Origin: Actinomycetes bacterium
Lineage (GTDB): Bacteria > Actinomycetota > Actinomycetes > Mycobacteriales > Mycobacteriaceae
Assembly (NCBI GenBank): GCA_023460175.1
Contig: JAEWRC010000047.1
Span: 1-40,495 of the forward strand
DNA length: 40,495 bases
Reading direction: 5' to 3'
Part shown: positions 33,072 to 40,495 of the stretch, one piece after another
Position numbering within the stretch: the stretch's first letter is position 1
How the letters are laid out: each line of letters opens with the position of its first letter
Made by a program: the position numbers and the translations under genes
Notes under the pieces: model-generated
What the model was told of the DNA's origin: nothing
The model's input: the letters and a program-made list of their open reading frames with translations, nothing else
Database searches by the model: none

Positions 33072-34562
33072 ATGACCGCAACCGTGCACAGCGACGTCGA
33101 CGTACTGATCGTCGGCGCCGGCATCTCCGGACTGGGAGCCGCCTACTACCTGCAGACGCAGCGCCCCGGCACCTCGTTCGCCATCCTGGAAGTCCGGGGT
33201 GCCACCGGCGGCACGTGGGACCTGTTCCGCTACCCGGGCATACGGTCCGATTCGGACCTGCACACCTTCGGCTACGAGTTCAAGCCGTGGCGCGACGAGG
33301 ACGCCATTGCCTCCGCCGACAAGATCCTGGCCTATCTGCGGGAGATGGTGGCCGAGAACGGGATCGACCGTCACATCCGCTTCCACCACAAGGTGCTCGG
33401 CGCGTCCTGGTCCAGCGAGGACGCGCGGTGGACGGTGGACATCGAACTCGCCGACACCGGCGAACGCTCGCAGATCACGGCCGACTGGATCTTCTGTGCC
33501 GGCGGCTACTACCGCTACGACAAGGGCTACACCCCGCACTTCGAGGGCCTGGAACGTTTCGCCGGGCCCATCGTGCATCCGCAACACTGGCCCGAGGACC
33601 TCGACTACGCAGGCAAGAAGGTGGTGGTCATCGGTAGCGGTGCCACCGCGGTGACCTTGGTGCCGGCCATGGCATCGACCGCGGCGCGGGTGACCATGCT
33701 GCAGCGCTCACCCACCTATGTGATGCCGGTGCCGGGCAAGGACCGCTTCGCGATCGCGGCGCAGAAACTGCTCGGCGCCGACCGGGGCTACGCGTTGGCG
33801 CGCCGCAAGAACATGCTCAAACAGCAACTGGTGTACCAGTTCTGTCAGCGCTACCCCGAGGCGGCGCGACGGCTGATCCGGCGGGCCAATGCCAAGGTCC
33901 TGCCCGCGGGGTATCCGGTCGACGAGCATTTCAAGCCGGGCTACAACCCCTGGGATCAGCGGCTGTGCGCCGTGCCCGACGCCGACCTGTTCGCCGCGAT
34001 CAGCGACGGCAGCGCCGAGGTGGTCACCGACCGCATCGTCACCTTCACCGAGGCGGGCATCCTGCTGGAGTCCGGTCGCGAACTCGACGCCGACATCATC
34101 GTCACCGCAACGGGTTTGAATATCCAGCTGCTCGGCGGGATGGCACTGAGCGTCGACGGCATGCCGGTGGACCCGGCCGACAGCATCGTCTACAAGGGCA
34201 TGATGCTCTCGGGGGTGCCCAACTTCGCCTACGCGTTCGGCTACACCAACTCGTCGTGGACGCTGAAGGTCGGGCTGCTGTGCGAACACCTGTGCCGCCT
34301 GCTGGGCCACATGGACGAGCACGGTTACGACGTTGCCTGCGCACAGGTGGACCGCGCGGGCATGGCCACCCGGCCGTTCCTGGATTTCGGTGCGGGATAC
34401 GTGCAGCGCGCGGTGGATCAGCTGCCCAAGCAGGGCGATAGCGCGCCGTGGCAGACCTCGATGGGCTACCACGATGACGTCAAGCTGCTGCGGCACGATT
34501 CGGTGATCGATCCGCACCTGAGCTTTCGCAGGGCCAGCCGACAGCCGCTCGAAATCGGCTGA
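33072..34562 (+). CDS. flavin Baeyer-Villiger monooxygenase, EthA/MymA-like
   Basis: 496 aa. FAD motif GAGISG (15-20), NADPH motif GSGATA (188-193), and the full Baeyer-Villiger fingerprint F-A-G-P-I-V-H-P-Q-H-W-P at 163-174. Long stretches read like EthA (GGTWDLFRYPGIRSDSD, PQHWPEDLDY, YNPWDQRLC, YKGMMLSG). It inserts oxygen next to a ketone or oxidises sulfur. EthA itself activates thioamide prodrugs, and this paralogue may share that. Ribosome site AGGAGG is 4 nt from the ATG. Unlike ethA, whose neighbour is the TetR gene ethR, the divergent regulator here is PucR-type. Confidence 0.9.
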   Translation: MTATVHSDVDVLIVGAGISGLGAAYYLQTQRPGTSFAILEVRGATGGTWDLFRYPGIRSDSDLHTFGYEFKPWRDEDAIASADKILAYLREMVAENGIDRHIRFHHKVLGASWSSEDARWTVDIELADTGERSQITADWIFCAGGYYRYDKGYTPHFEGLERFAGPIVHPQHWPEDLDYAGKKVVVIGSGATAVTLVPAMASTAARVTMLQRSPTYVMPVPGKDRFAIAAQKLLGADRGYALARRKNMLKQQLVYQFCQRYPEAARRLIRRANAKVLPAGYPVDEHFKPGYNPWDQRLCAVPDADLFAAISDGSAEVVTDRIVTFTEAGILLESGRELDADIIVTATGLNIQLLGGMALSVDGMPVDPADSIVYKGMMLSGVPNFAYAFGYTNSSWTLKVGLLCEHLCRLLGHMDEHGYDVACAQVDRAGMATRPFLDFGAGYVQRAVDQLPKQGDSAPWQTSMGYHDDVKLLRHDSVIDPHLSFRRASRQPLEIG

Positions 34563-34565
34563 CGG

Positions 34566-35420
34566 TCAGTCGAATTCGAGCAGCATCAGCACTCCGCGCA
34601 GCGGATCCATCAGCTTCGAGGCGTGGGCGACCGACAGCAGGCCGTTGACGACGAGGCCGCGGCCGGACTCCAAGCGGATGTCGTGGACGGCCCGCACCCC
34701 GGGCAGCTCGATCAGTTTGGCGGCCTCGGTCGGGGTCAGGCTGAACGGCATCGCCGGCACCTTGTAGCGCAGAGTCGGCCGCAGCCACCCGCGCCGCGAC
34801 AGCCCCGCGAACCAGGCCGGCGGCAGGTCGAACAACATCTGGGCGCCGGGAAATCGCTTGGCGCACTCGGCGATCAGGCCCAAGGACTGCTCAGGCTGCA
34901 GATACATCAACAGGCCCTCGGCGGTGATGAACACGCCGTCGTCGGGGTTGACCTTGTCCATCCAGCTGTAGTCCAGGGCCGACTGGGCACAAAGCTCGAT
35001 GCGCGGGGATTCCGGCAGCAGCCGGCGGCGAATGTCGACGATGGGCGGCAGGTCGACGGTGAGCCACCGGAACCGGGCGTCGGGCAGCGCGGCGTCGACG
35101 CGCCAGAAGCTGGTCTGCAGCCCCTCGGCGAGCGCGACCACCGTGGCGTCCGGGTGCGCGCTGAGGTATTTGAGGGTTTCCCGGTCGAAGGTCTTCGCGC
35201 GGATCGACATGTCCTGCCGGGCAGAGCCGAAGTGGGAGAAGTCGTAGTCGATGGCGTCGATGAGTCGCAGGGCCATCGGATCGTCGATGACGCCGTCGGG
35301 CCGACCGGCCTCCCGCGCGCGGCCGTACAGCGTCAGCAACGCGGTCTCGGAGACGCCGGTCAGTTCGGCCTTGTGCTTGGTGGGATCGTTCTTGGACACA
35401 TCGTCAGCAGCGGAACTCAC
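34566..35420 (-). CDS. LCMT/Ppm1-like SAM-dependent O-methyltransferase
   Basis: 284 aa. Family features are VSETALLTLYGRAREAGRPDGVIDDPMA, VVALAEGLQTSFWRVD in place of classic motif I, WLTVDLPPIVDIRR, and FITAEGLLMYLQPEQ. This is the LCMT family; the mycobacterial omt gene Rv1153c has the same place and size. GTG start, 10 nt after the DUF1697 stop, so it belongs to the same operon as the related gene at 35946. Substrate unknown. Converges with the BVMO gene with a 3-nt gap. Confidence 0.85.
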   Translation of the reverse strand: MSSAADDVSKNDPTKHKAELTGVSETALLTLYGRAREAGRPDGVIDDPMALRLIDAIDYDFSHFGSARQDMSIRAKTFDRETLKYLSAHPDATVVALAEGLQTSFWRVDAALPDARFRWLTVDLPPIVDIRRRLLPESPRIELCAQSALDYSWMDKVNPDDGVFITAEGLLMYLQPEQSLGLIAECAKRFPGAQMLFDLPPAWFAGLSRRGWLRPTLRYKVPAMPFSLTPTEAAKLIELPGVRAVHDIRLESGRGLVVNGLLSVAHASKLMDPLRGVLMLLEFD

Positions 35421-35430
35421 CGTCGCGAGA

Positions 35431-35949
35431 CTACCGGCTGAGGACTTTTCCCAGCGTGCGAAGGTTGCGCGTGGTGGTCGACGACTTGTAGCGCTTCTTG
35501 CCCATGGTCCGTCCGAGGGTCGAGGCCAGGGTCGCGGCCCGGGGGACCTGCCAGTAGAGGACGCCCTCGCCGCGCGCGATGCGTTCCTCGGCGGTCGGCA
35601 GCAGCGCGGCGAGTTCGTCGAGCACCTCGGCGTCGGTCACGAAGGTGACGTAGGAGTGGTGCCCGTCGACCTCACGCTCGAACGGGTAGGCCGCGTCGAC
35701 GGCGCGCACGGTGTCGATGTCGTAGACCAGCACCCACGCCTCGTAGCCAAACGCCTCGCGCAACGCCGCCTCGGCCTTGGCGCGCACGGCGGCGGCCGAG
35801 GCGCCCGCGTCGAGCAGGACGTTGCCGCTGGCCAACACCGTCACCACGTCGGTGAAGCCGGCATCCTCGAAGACCCGGGCCACCTCGGCCATCTTCAGGT
35901 TCACCCCGCCGACGTTGACCCCGCGCAGGAACGCGACATAACGCGTCAC
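35431..35949 (-). CDS. DUF1697 family protein
   Basis: 172 aa. The start TRYVAFLRGVNVGGVNLKMAEVARVFEDAGF and the end MGKKRYKSSTTTRNLRTLGK are the two conserved blocks of DUF1697, a family of unknown function. The GTG start overlaps the upstream methyltransferase stop (GTGA), which is why the longer open frame upstream is rejected. It sits between two related methyltransferases in one operon, so a link to their substrate or to RNA/nucleotide handling is possible but not shown. Confidence 0.88.
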   Translation of the reverse strand: MTRYVAFLRGVNVGGVNLKMAEVARVFEDAGFTDVVTVLASGNVLLDAGASAAAVRAKAEAALREAFGYEAWVLVYDIDTVRAVDAAYPFEREVDGHHSYVTFVTDAEVLDELAALLPTAEERIARGEGVLYWQVPRAATLASTLGRTMGKKRYKSSTTTRNLRTLGKVLSR

Positions 35950-36767
35950 CCGAAGTCGACCTGCGTCATGCTGGGCCGGCGGCGCCGCAGCGGCCCGATG
36001 TTGTTCAGCGTCGGCGACGCGATCAGCTTGTAGATCCCGCGGCCCGGCGGCAACGGCATATCGCGCGCGCCCCGCACGCCGGGGATGTTGCTGACCAGCG
36101 CGACGGCGTCGTCGGGGGTGACGCCGAACGGCATCCGCGGGGCGGTGTAGCGGTCCGACAGTTCGTGGCCCTCGAGGGTGCGGCGGCTGAACCACGGCGG
36201 GATGGAGTCGAACATCAGTCGGCCACCCGGAAACCGGGTCGCGCAGTCGCGGATCAGGGCGAGCACGTCGTCGGGTTCGAGGTACATGAACAGCCCCTCG
36301 GCGGTGATGAACACCCCGTCGGCCGGGTCGACGCGATCCATCCAGCTGCGGTCCAGGACCGACTGGGCGAGGTTGATCACGCGGTCGTCGGGCGGCAGCA
36401 ACTGTTCGCGCAGCGCCATGACCGCGGGCAGGTCCACCGAGTACCAGCGCAGGTCGGACGCGACTCCGGCGGCCGCCAGGCGCCAGAAACTGGTCTGCAG
36501 CCCTTCCGCGAGAGCCACCACGGCGGCCCGCGGATGCTGCCGCAGATAGGCGGTGGCCGCGGCGTCGAAGGCTTTGGCGCGCAGCGGATGCGACTGATTG
36601 GGTTTGCCGAACTTGAGGTAGTCGTAGGCGATGGCGTCGTACAGCGTGACGGCGTGCGGATCATCGATGACGCCGTCGGGACGCTTGGCTTCGCTGGCGC
36701 GGTTGTGCAGCGTCCACAGCGTGGTCGCCGAGACGCCGTCGAGAGTATTGCCGTCGACCACCGTCAT
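35946..36767 (-). CDS. LCMT/Ppm1-like SAM-dependent O-methyltransferase, second copy
   Basis: 273 aa, paralogous along its whole length to the gene at 34566: shared blocks include RPDGVIDDP, VVALAEGLQTSFWR, the VDLP stretch, and GVFITAEGL-MYL. Probably arose by duplication with DUF1697 left between. Start ATG at 36767 is supported by TACCAT 7 nt upstream (leaderless). An inverted repeat flanks this box, so the operon is likely repressed by an unidentified regulator. Divergent from the PNPOx gene. Confidence 0.85.
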   Translation of the reverse strand: MTVVDGNTLDGVSATTLWTLHNRASEAKRPDGVIDDPHAVTLYDAIAYDYLKFGKPNQSHPLRAKAFDAAATAYLRQHPRAAVVALAEGLQTSFWRLAAAGVASDLRWYSVDLPAVMALREQLLPPDDRVINLAQSVLDRSWMDRVDPADGVFITAEGLFMYLEPDDVLALIRDCATRFPGGRLMFDSIPPWFSRRTLEGHELSDRYTAPRMPFGVTPDDAVALVSNIPGVRGARDMPLPPGRGIYKLIASPTLNNIGPLRRRRPSMTQVDFG

Positions 36768-36787
36768 TGTCTCGATGGTAGAGACAA
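36767..36787 (-). promoter_or_regulatory. operator-like repeat over leaderless promoter of the methyltransferase operon
   Basis: TTGTCTC (36767-36773) and GAGACAA (36781-36787), perfect 7-bp arms with a 7-nt spacer. On the minus strand the spacer contains most of TACCAT (plus 36775-36780), the -10 box 7 nt before the ATG at 36767. The geometry suggests a TetR-type dimer covering the promoter. Confidence 0.7.
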
Positions 36788-36813
36788 CGCGCCGCGATCA
36801 GTAGGCTCTCACC

Positions 36814-37257
36814 ATGACCCGCCAGGTTTTCGACGACAAGCTTTTGGCTGTCATCCGGGGCAACTCGCTGGGTGTGTTGGCCACGATCAAGCGCGACGGT
36901 CGGCCGCAGCTGTCGAACGTCTCCTACTACTTCGATCCGCGCGCGGTCGCCATCCAGGTGTCCATCACCGAACCCCGCGCCAAGACCCGCAACCTGCGTC
37001 GCGATCCGCGCGCCTCGATCCTGGTGGGCTCCGACGACGGCTGGGCCTACGCGGTGGCCGAGGGCGACGCCGTGCTGACCCCGCCCGCCGCCGAGCCCAA
37101 CGACCCCACCGTCGAGGGCCTCATCGAGCTGTACCGCAACATCGCCGGGGAACACCCCGACTGGGACGACTACCGTCGCGCCATGGTCACGGACCGGCGG
37201 GTGCTGCTGACCCTGACCATCTCGCACCTTTACGGCATGCCCCCCGGCATGCGCTGA
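36814..37257 (+). CDS. F420-binding PNPOx-like protein (Rv1155 type)
   Basis: 147 aa. Nearly the whole sequence follows what I recall of M. tuberculosis Rv1155: RQVFDDKLLAVIRGNS, GRPQLSNV, EPRAKTRNLRRDPRASILV and the end ISHLYGMPPGMR. The family is a split-barrel flavin/deazaflavin reductase that binds coenzyme F420 and was first taken for a pyridoxine 5'-phosphate oxidase. TAGGCT stands 6 nt before the ATG (leaderless). Natural substrate unknown. Confidence 0.93.
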   Translation: MTRQVFDDKLLAVIRGNSLGVLATIKRDGRPQLSNVSYYFDPRAVAIQVSITEPRAKTRNLRRDPRASILVGSDDGWAYAVAEGDAVLTPPAAEPNDPTVEGLIELYRNIAGEHPDWDDYRRAMVTDRRVLLTLTISHLYGMPPGMR

Positions 37258-37370
37258 GCTCCCCTCTCCCCCTTCTCCGCGAAGGTGCGCGTTCCCGGCC
37301 GACACGCCGAGAAATTCTCGTAGTTTGGGCACGCTCGCACCCTGCGAAAAGCAGCGTAGGCTCACGAGCT

Positions 37371-37544
37371 ATGGGCCGACATGAGATGCCAGAGGACGAA
37401 ACCAAGAAGCAGTTCCGGGAGGCTCTCGAGCGCAAGAACGCCAAGTCGGCCGCGGGTGCGTCCCACGCCGACGGTGGTAGCAAGCAGCCCCGGGCCCACG
37501 GCCCGGTCGAGGGGCGTCGGGAGTTCCGCCGCAAGAGCGGCTAG
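37371..37544 (+). CDS. DUF5302 small basic protein
   Basis: 57 aa. The conserved core KQFREALERKNAKSAAGASH and the end GRREFRRKSG are the DUF5302 pattern, a small actinobacterial protein of unknown function rich in Lys and Arg, perhaps nucleic-acid or ribosome binding. The ATG at 37371 has TAGGCT 8 nt upstream; a second Met five codons in (37386) is possible. The 113-nt gap before it contains CGAGAAATTCTCG (37308-37320), a 13-bp palindrome of unknown role. Confidence 0.85.
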   Translation: MGRHEMPEDETKKQFREALERKNAKSAAGASHADGGSKQPRAHGPVEGRREFRRKSG

Positions 37545-37580
37545 CCCGCAAATCGCCACGGCCCCAACGCACTAGGGCGG

Positions 37581-38906
37581 TCAGCTGAGCTCCGCGCCCG
37601 AGCGTTCCCGTTCGGCGGCAGCTGATGCTGCGGTCGGGTAGCTGAGTAGTCGCGCCCCGATCAGGCCCGCGAGCAGCACCGCCACGCAGGTGATCCCGTC
37701 GTCCTTGAGGCCCCACTTGACGGCGGCCAGGGTGGCGGCACCGGCCAGGCACAGCAGGATCCCGACCGCAGCGCTGCGCGCACCCGGCGCCAGTGGGGCC
37801 GCGCCGTCCCAGCCGGGCAGCGGGTTGTTCTCCAGCGGCCGCAGCGCGACGAACAGCACGGCGGCGACGGCGATCACGACCGCCAGCTGGATCACGCTGA
37901 GCCACAGGAAATTCGGCTCACCCGGGTAGCGGTACAGGCCGAGGTAGCAGAACGCGAGGTGGGTCAGAAGCAGGGCCGGCATGTGCCACAGGTACAGCGT
38001 CATGGCCCCGGAGTTCCCGATGGCGGTCAGCCACCACACCCGCGGCCGTTGCGCCCACCGATTGATCGCCGGGGCGGCGGCAATCGCGAAGGCGCACATC
38101 ATGATTGCGTGGCCGGCCAACAGCAGCGACGGTGGTGTCATGTTCGCCAGGCGTTGGCCTTCGATGCCGACCAGGCTCAGTTCGTAGGGTCCGAAGGCAA
38201 GCAGGGCCAGGTTGATGCCGAACATCGCGATCCCGACCCGCAGCGCCCGACGCGCGTCGAGCAGGCTGCGCCGGTAGGCCACGCCGAACAGTCCGGGGAT
38301 CAGCCACACCGTCATGTTCAGGTAGCCGAGCAGCGCCGTCCCGGGCACGTGCAGGCGCACGACGTCGATCGCGAGGACGAACAGGTACACCGCGATCACG
38401 CCGGTGGCCAGTCGGCCCGCGGAGTCGATCCGGTAGAGCAGCGGGATCGCCGCCAGCATCAACACGTAGGCGCCGAGGAACCACAGCAACTGCACGCTGA
38501 TCCCGGCGATGGGCTCGTAGACATGGATCGGCAGCAGCGGGTGCAGCGCCGCCAGCGTGACCGCCCAGAACGCCAGGTAGTAGAACACCGGTCGGAACAA
38601 CCGGGTGCAGCGGCGCATCAGCCAGCCACCCCAGGATCCGCCGGGCCGCCACGAGGTGACACTCGCCGCGGCGCCGGCGAAGAAGAACAGCGGCATGATC
38701 TGCAAGACCCAGGTCAGCGCCTGGAACACCGCCGAGGTGGTCAGCAGGTTGCCCCAGATGAAGACCTCGTCGCGGATCATGCTGGTGGCCATGACGGTGT
38801 GCCCGACGACCACACCGATCAGCGCGCAGATGCGGATGACGTCGATGGCGCGGTCGCGATCGGCCGGCGTCTGGGCGGCGACCTCGGCGGGTGTCGGAAA
38901 ACTCAT
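37581..38906 (-). CDS. membrane acyltransferase 3 family protein (OafA/WecH-like)
   Basis: 441 aa, about ten to eleven transmembrane segments. The N-terminus RAIDVIRICALIGVVVGHT contains the Arg and His36 characteristic of acyltransferase 3, followed by PLFFFAGAAASVTSW, and LYLWHMPALLLTH near 310. Family members move acetyl or other acyl groups to sugars or lipids at the membrane. ATG has TACGGT 6 nt upstream (leaderless). A repeat TAGTGA-N7-TCACTA lies further upstream (38929-38947). Acceptor unknown. Confidence 0.87.
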   Translation of the reverse strand: MSFPTPAEVAAQTPADRDRAIDVIRICALIGVVVGHTVMATSMIRDEVFIWGNLLTTSAVFQALTWVLQIMPLFFFAGAAASVTSWRPGGSWGGWLMRRCTRLFRPVFYYLAFWAVTLAALHPLLPIHVYEPIAGISVQLLWFLGAYVLMLAAIPLLYRIDSAGRLATGVIAVYLFVLAIDVVRLHVPGTALLGYLNMTVWLIPGLFGVAYRRSLLDARRALRVGIAMFGINLALLAFGPYELSLVGIEGQRLANMTPPSLLLAGHAIMMCAFAIAAAPAINRWAQRPRVWWLTAIGNSGAMTLYLWHMPALLLTHLAFCYLGLYRYPGEPNFLWLSVIQLAVVIAVAAVLFVALRPLENNPLPGWDGAAPLAPGARSAAVGILLCLAGAATLAAVKWGLKDDGITCVAVLLAGLIGARLLSYPTAASAAAERERSGAELS

Positions 38907-38928
38907 GCGGCCACCGTAAGCCGGGTAC

Positions 38929-38947
38929 TAGTGAGTAAAAATCACTA
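38929..38947. promoter_or_regulatory. inverted repeat upstream of acyltransferase 3 gene
   Basis: TAGTGA and TCACTA, 6-bp perfect arms with a 7-nt A-rich spacer (GTAAAAA). It lies about 10 nt upstream of the acyltransferase -10 box (plus 38913-38918), a fit for a TetR or MarR operator. It is also just past the DUF732 stop, so a weak terminator role cannot be excluded. Confidence 0.5.
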
Positions 38948-38959
38948 ACTTTCGCGGGG

Positions 38960-39256
38960 CTACTGGACGGGGCAGGCGTACTTTCGGGCCACATCCATGA
39001 CCCGCTGCTGTGCGCCGGGCCCGATGACCCCCTGCGCTGCGAGCTCGATCCCGATGTAGCCCGGGATGCCGCCCACACAGGCCTGGTGGGCAAGGCGCCA
39101 CGCGGTTTCCGGGTTCAGGTGATAGCCGTTGCGTTCCAGACCCTGCAGGTAGCCGTCGAACTCCGGGGTGCCCTGGTCCGGCACCGCGAAGGCCGGCCCG
39201 GCGAAGGCAAGGGCGGCAGCCGCCATCCCGATCACGAGCGCAGCAATTCGTCCCAT
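38960..39256 (-). CDS. secreted DUF732 protein
   Basis: 98 aa. Sec signal peptide with cleavage likely after AFA (residue 24), then a mature helical domain of about 74 residues with DQGTPEFDGYLQGLERNGYHL and two Cys (about 60 and 96) that can form a disulfide. This is the DUF732 family of small secreted mycobacterial proteins, function unknown. Ribosome site GAGGGGGAC upstream of the ATG. Confidence 0.88.
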   Translation of the reverse strand: MGRIAALVIGMAAAALAFAGPAFAVPDQGTPEFDGYLQGLERNGYHLNPETAWRLAHQACVGGIPGYIGIELAAQGVIGPGAQQRVMDVARKYACPVQ

Positions 39257-39363
39257 CGTCGTCCCCCTCGAAACACGTACTTTCGCTGTGGGCTACACCT
39301 TGGCACACCCCACCGACACCGGCGGCTGAACCGGACCACCTAAATACGGGCTAACCTGGGTGA

Positions 39364-39951
39364 ATGCGAAACCTCTGCTTGGCGCAGGAGCCCGAAGCCG
39401 ATCAGTTGCTGTCCCAAAGCCCGCTGGCGCTGCTGATCGGCATGCTGCTCGATCAACAGATCCCGATGGAGGTGGCGTTCGCCGGGCCGAAGAAGATCGC
39501 CGACCGCATCGGTGGCCTCGACGCGCGCGCCATCGCCGAGTACGACCCGGAGAAATTCGCCGCGCTGTGTGCCGAAACTCCTGCGGTGCACCGGTTCCCG
39601 GGGTCGATGTCCAAGCGCATTCAGGACCTGGCCCGGATCATCGTCGACGAGTACGACGGCGACGCCGCCGCGGTGTGGACCGAGGGCAGCCCGGACGGTC
39701 GGGAGGTGCTGGTGCGCCTCAAGCGGCTGCCGGGCTTCGGCGATCAGAAAGCCCGCATCTTCGTGGCGCTGCTGGGCAAGCAATACGGCTTGACCGCGCC
39801 GGGCTGGCAGGAGGCCGCCGGCGATTACGGCAAGAAGGGCGCGCACATGTCGGTCGCCGACGTGCTGGACGCGGAGTCGCTCGGCAAGGTTCGCAGCTAC
39901 AAGAAGCAGATGAAGGCCCAAGCCAAAGAGGCCAAGAAGGCCAAGGACTGA
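39364..39951 (+). CDS. HhH-GPD-type base excision DNA repair protein (Rv1156 type)
   Basis: 195 aa. The helix-hairpin-helix is LKRLPGFGDQKARIFVALLGK (about 120-140), and the start SPLALLIGMLLDQQIPMEVAFAGPKKI matches the first helical block of the HhH-GPD fold. No Fe-S Cys cluster at the C-terminus; it ends in a Lys/Ala tail. Likely a DNA glycosylase relative, though the catalytic Asp/Lys is not obvious. TAACCT stands 6 nt before the ATG (leaderless). Confidence 0.88.
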   Translation: MRNLCLAQEPEADQLLSQSPLALLIGMLLDQQIPMEVAFAGPKKIADRIGGLDARAIAEYDPEKFAALCAETPAVHRFPGSMSKRIQDLARIIVDEYDGDAAAVWTEGSPDGREVLVRLKRLPGFGDQKARIFVALLGKQYGLTAPGWQEAAGDYGKKGAHMSVADVLDAESLGKVRSYKKQMKAQAKEAKKAKD

Positions 39952-39956
39952 CGCCG

Positions 39957-40004
39957 AGCGGCCACCCGGGTACACCGCGCCCGGCGGGTACCTAGGTGGC
40001 CGCT
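39957..40004. terminator. interrupted hairpin between convergent genes
   Basis: Outer arms AGCGGCCACC (39957-39966) and GGTGGCCGCT (39995-40004) are perfect; after a 2x2 internal loop, inner arms GGTAC and GTACC pair around a 14-nt GC-rich loop. It fills the gap between the HhH-GPD stop and the stop of the next convergent gene, so it probably ends both transcripts. Confidence 0.7.
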
Positions 40005-40015
40005 GGCCTAGAACT

Positions 40016-40495
40016 TCAGGGAACCACCGTCGAGCCGATGGTCGGCATGAACTGGCACTGCTTCTCGGTGGTGGTGACCTGGCCGAAGATCGTCGACATG
40101 ATGCTGCCGGAGCCCGTGTCGGCGATGGCGGTCAGCGTGGTCGGGCCCTCGGGGTTGATGTCGTCGCGCGGGGTGAGCGTGGCGCTGCCGGACTCGCCGG
40201 TGGTCAGGTTGACCCAGGTGACGTTCAGCGGGAGCTTCTGCTCGTCGGCCGGCCCGGAGGTGCCAACCGCGGTGAACACGTAGGCGGTCTGGCCCGGGCC
40301 GGGGCCCGGGGTCGGGATCTTCGCGGGACCGGCCACGGAGATCGCGGTGGCGATCGCGTTGCCGCCGTCGGCCAGGCATCCGTTGCCGATCGACGGGTAC
40401 AGGAAGTCCTGCTTGACGGGGGCATCCGGACCGAACCCGGCTGCACCCTCGGGCGCCGGCGCGGGAGCCTCGGGGGCGGGTGCGGGAGCTTCGGG
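40016..40495 (-). CDS. Ala/Pro-rich secreted protein, Rv1157c-like (5' part missing)
   Basis: The last 159 residues are in the window; the start lies beyond the right edge. The visible part opens with a Pro/Ala/Glu-rich linker (PEAPAPAPEAPAPAPEG), then a compact domain with QDFLYPSIGNGCLADGGN, AISVAGPAKIPTPGPG and a Cys near the C-terminus (KQCQFMPTIG), two Cys that may pair. This matches my recall of Rv1157c, an Ala/Pro-rich secreted protein of unknown function. A GTG at 40336 inside the frame is not a true start. Confidence 0.75.
   Translation of the reverse strand, partial: PEAPAPAPEAPAPAPEGAAGFGPDAPVKQDFLYPSIGNGCLADGGNAIATAISVAGPAKIPTPGPGPGQTAYVFTAVGTSGPADEQKLPLNVTWVNLTTGESGSATLTPRDDINPEGPTTLTAIADTGSGSIMSTIFGQVTTTEKQCQFMPTIGSTVVP

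Noticed and set aside
37308..37320. CGAGAAATTCTCG 13-bp palindrome before the DUF5302 gene
   Set aside because: Too short and about 37 nt upstream of the presumed -10 box; no second copy seen in the window, so no function is claimed.
1..40495. tRNA/rRNA genes, CRISPR arrays, insertion sequences, phage or attachment sites
   Set aside because: None seen: no transposase or integrase motifs, no regularly spaced repeats, and no recognisable tRNA cloverleaf. The gene order looks like stable chromosome.

Overview
The window is high-GC actinobacterial DNA of the Mycobacterium/Mycolicibacterium type. The evidence is a mce operon end with its Mce-associated membrane proteins, an MmpL transporter, a DUF732 secreted protein, paired LCMT-like methyltransferases, a F420-type PNPOx protein, and many leaderless-type starts (TAnnnT 6-8 nt before the start codon). 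From memory, and not checked by search, the gene order from about 19.9 kb to the right end follows M. tuberculosis Rv1141c-Rv1157c (echA, mcr, SDR, mmpL13, methyltransferase, Sir2, GntR, Omt, Rv1155, Rv1156, Rv1157c), with several genes inserted between these.

Layout. 1-4107: 3' end of a mce operon (mceD end, mceE lipoprotein, mceF, two Mce-associated proteins), followed in the same direction by an alpha/beta hydrolase and a wax-ester-synthase-like acyltransferase (4119-6296). 6330-8645: a DoxX protein and a DUF3556 membrane protein whose start lies under a near-perfect KstR-type operator. 8649-11392: an NAD(P)-binding protein, then a thiolase/enoyl-CoA hydratase pair. 11453-15651: a three-gene operon (LLM flavin monooxygenase, CoA-transferase family III, CitE-like lyase) divergent from a GntR regulator, with a perfect 16-bp palindrome between them. 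15712-19801: fasciclin protein, NAD(P)-binding protein plus CPBP membrane protein, and an MFS exporter. 19929-23804: a crotonase divergent from mcr, then SDR and nitronate-monooxygenase-like genes, closed by a strong terminator. 23963-24091: an unlisted 42-codon acidic small ORF. 24249-28601: DoxX, then an mmpL-tetR-methyltransferase operon. 28585-31754: GH39-like hydrolase with its own TetR, a Sir2 deacylase and a small GntR. 31751-34562: a PucR regulator divergent from an EthA-like Baeyer-Villiger monooxygenase. 34566-40495: two LCMT-like methyltransferases around a DUF1697 gene, PNPOx, DUF5302, acyltransferase 3, DUF732, HhH-GPD, and a truncated Ala/Pro-rich secreted protein.

How it fits together. 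Much of the window looks like uptake and beta-oxidation of sterol or methyl-branched lipid: Mce importer parts, a KstR-type site, an alpha-methylacyl-CoA racemase, a 3-hydroxyacyl-CoA-type SDR, crotonases and a thiolase. Three separate promoters (thiolase operon, crotonase/mcr divergence, SDR-NMO) carry the same 8-N4-8 inverted repeat with left arm AACCAACY, which suggests one TetR-type repressor joins them into a single regulon. The most novel items are that shared operator, the GntR-controlled LLM/CoA-transferase/CitE operon, and the 42-aa small protein.
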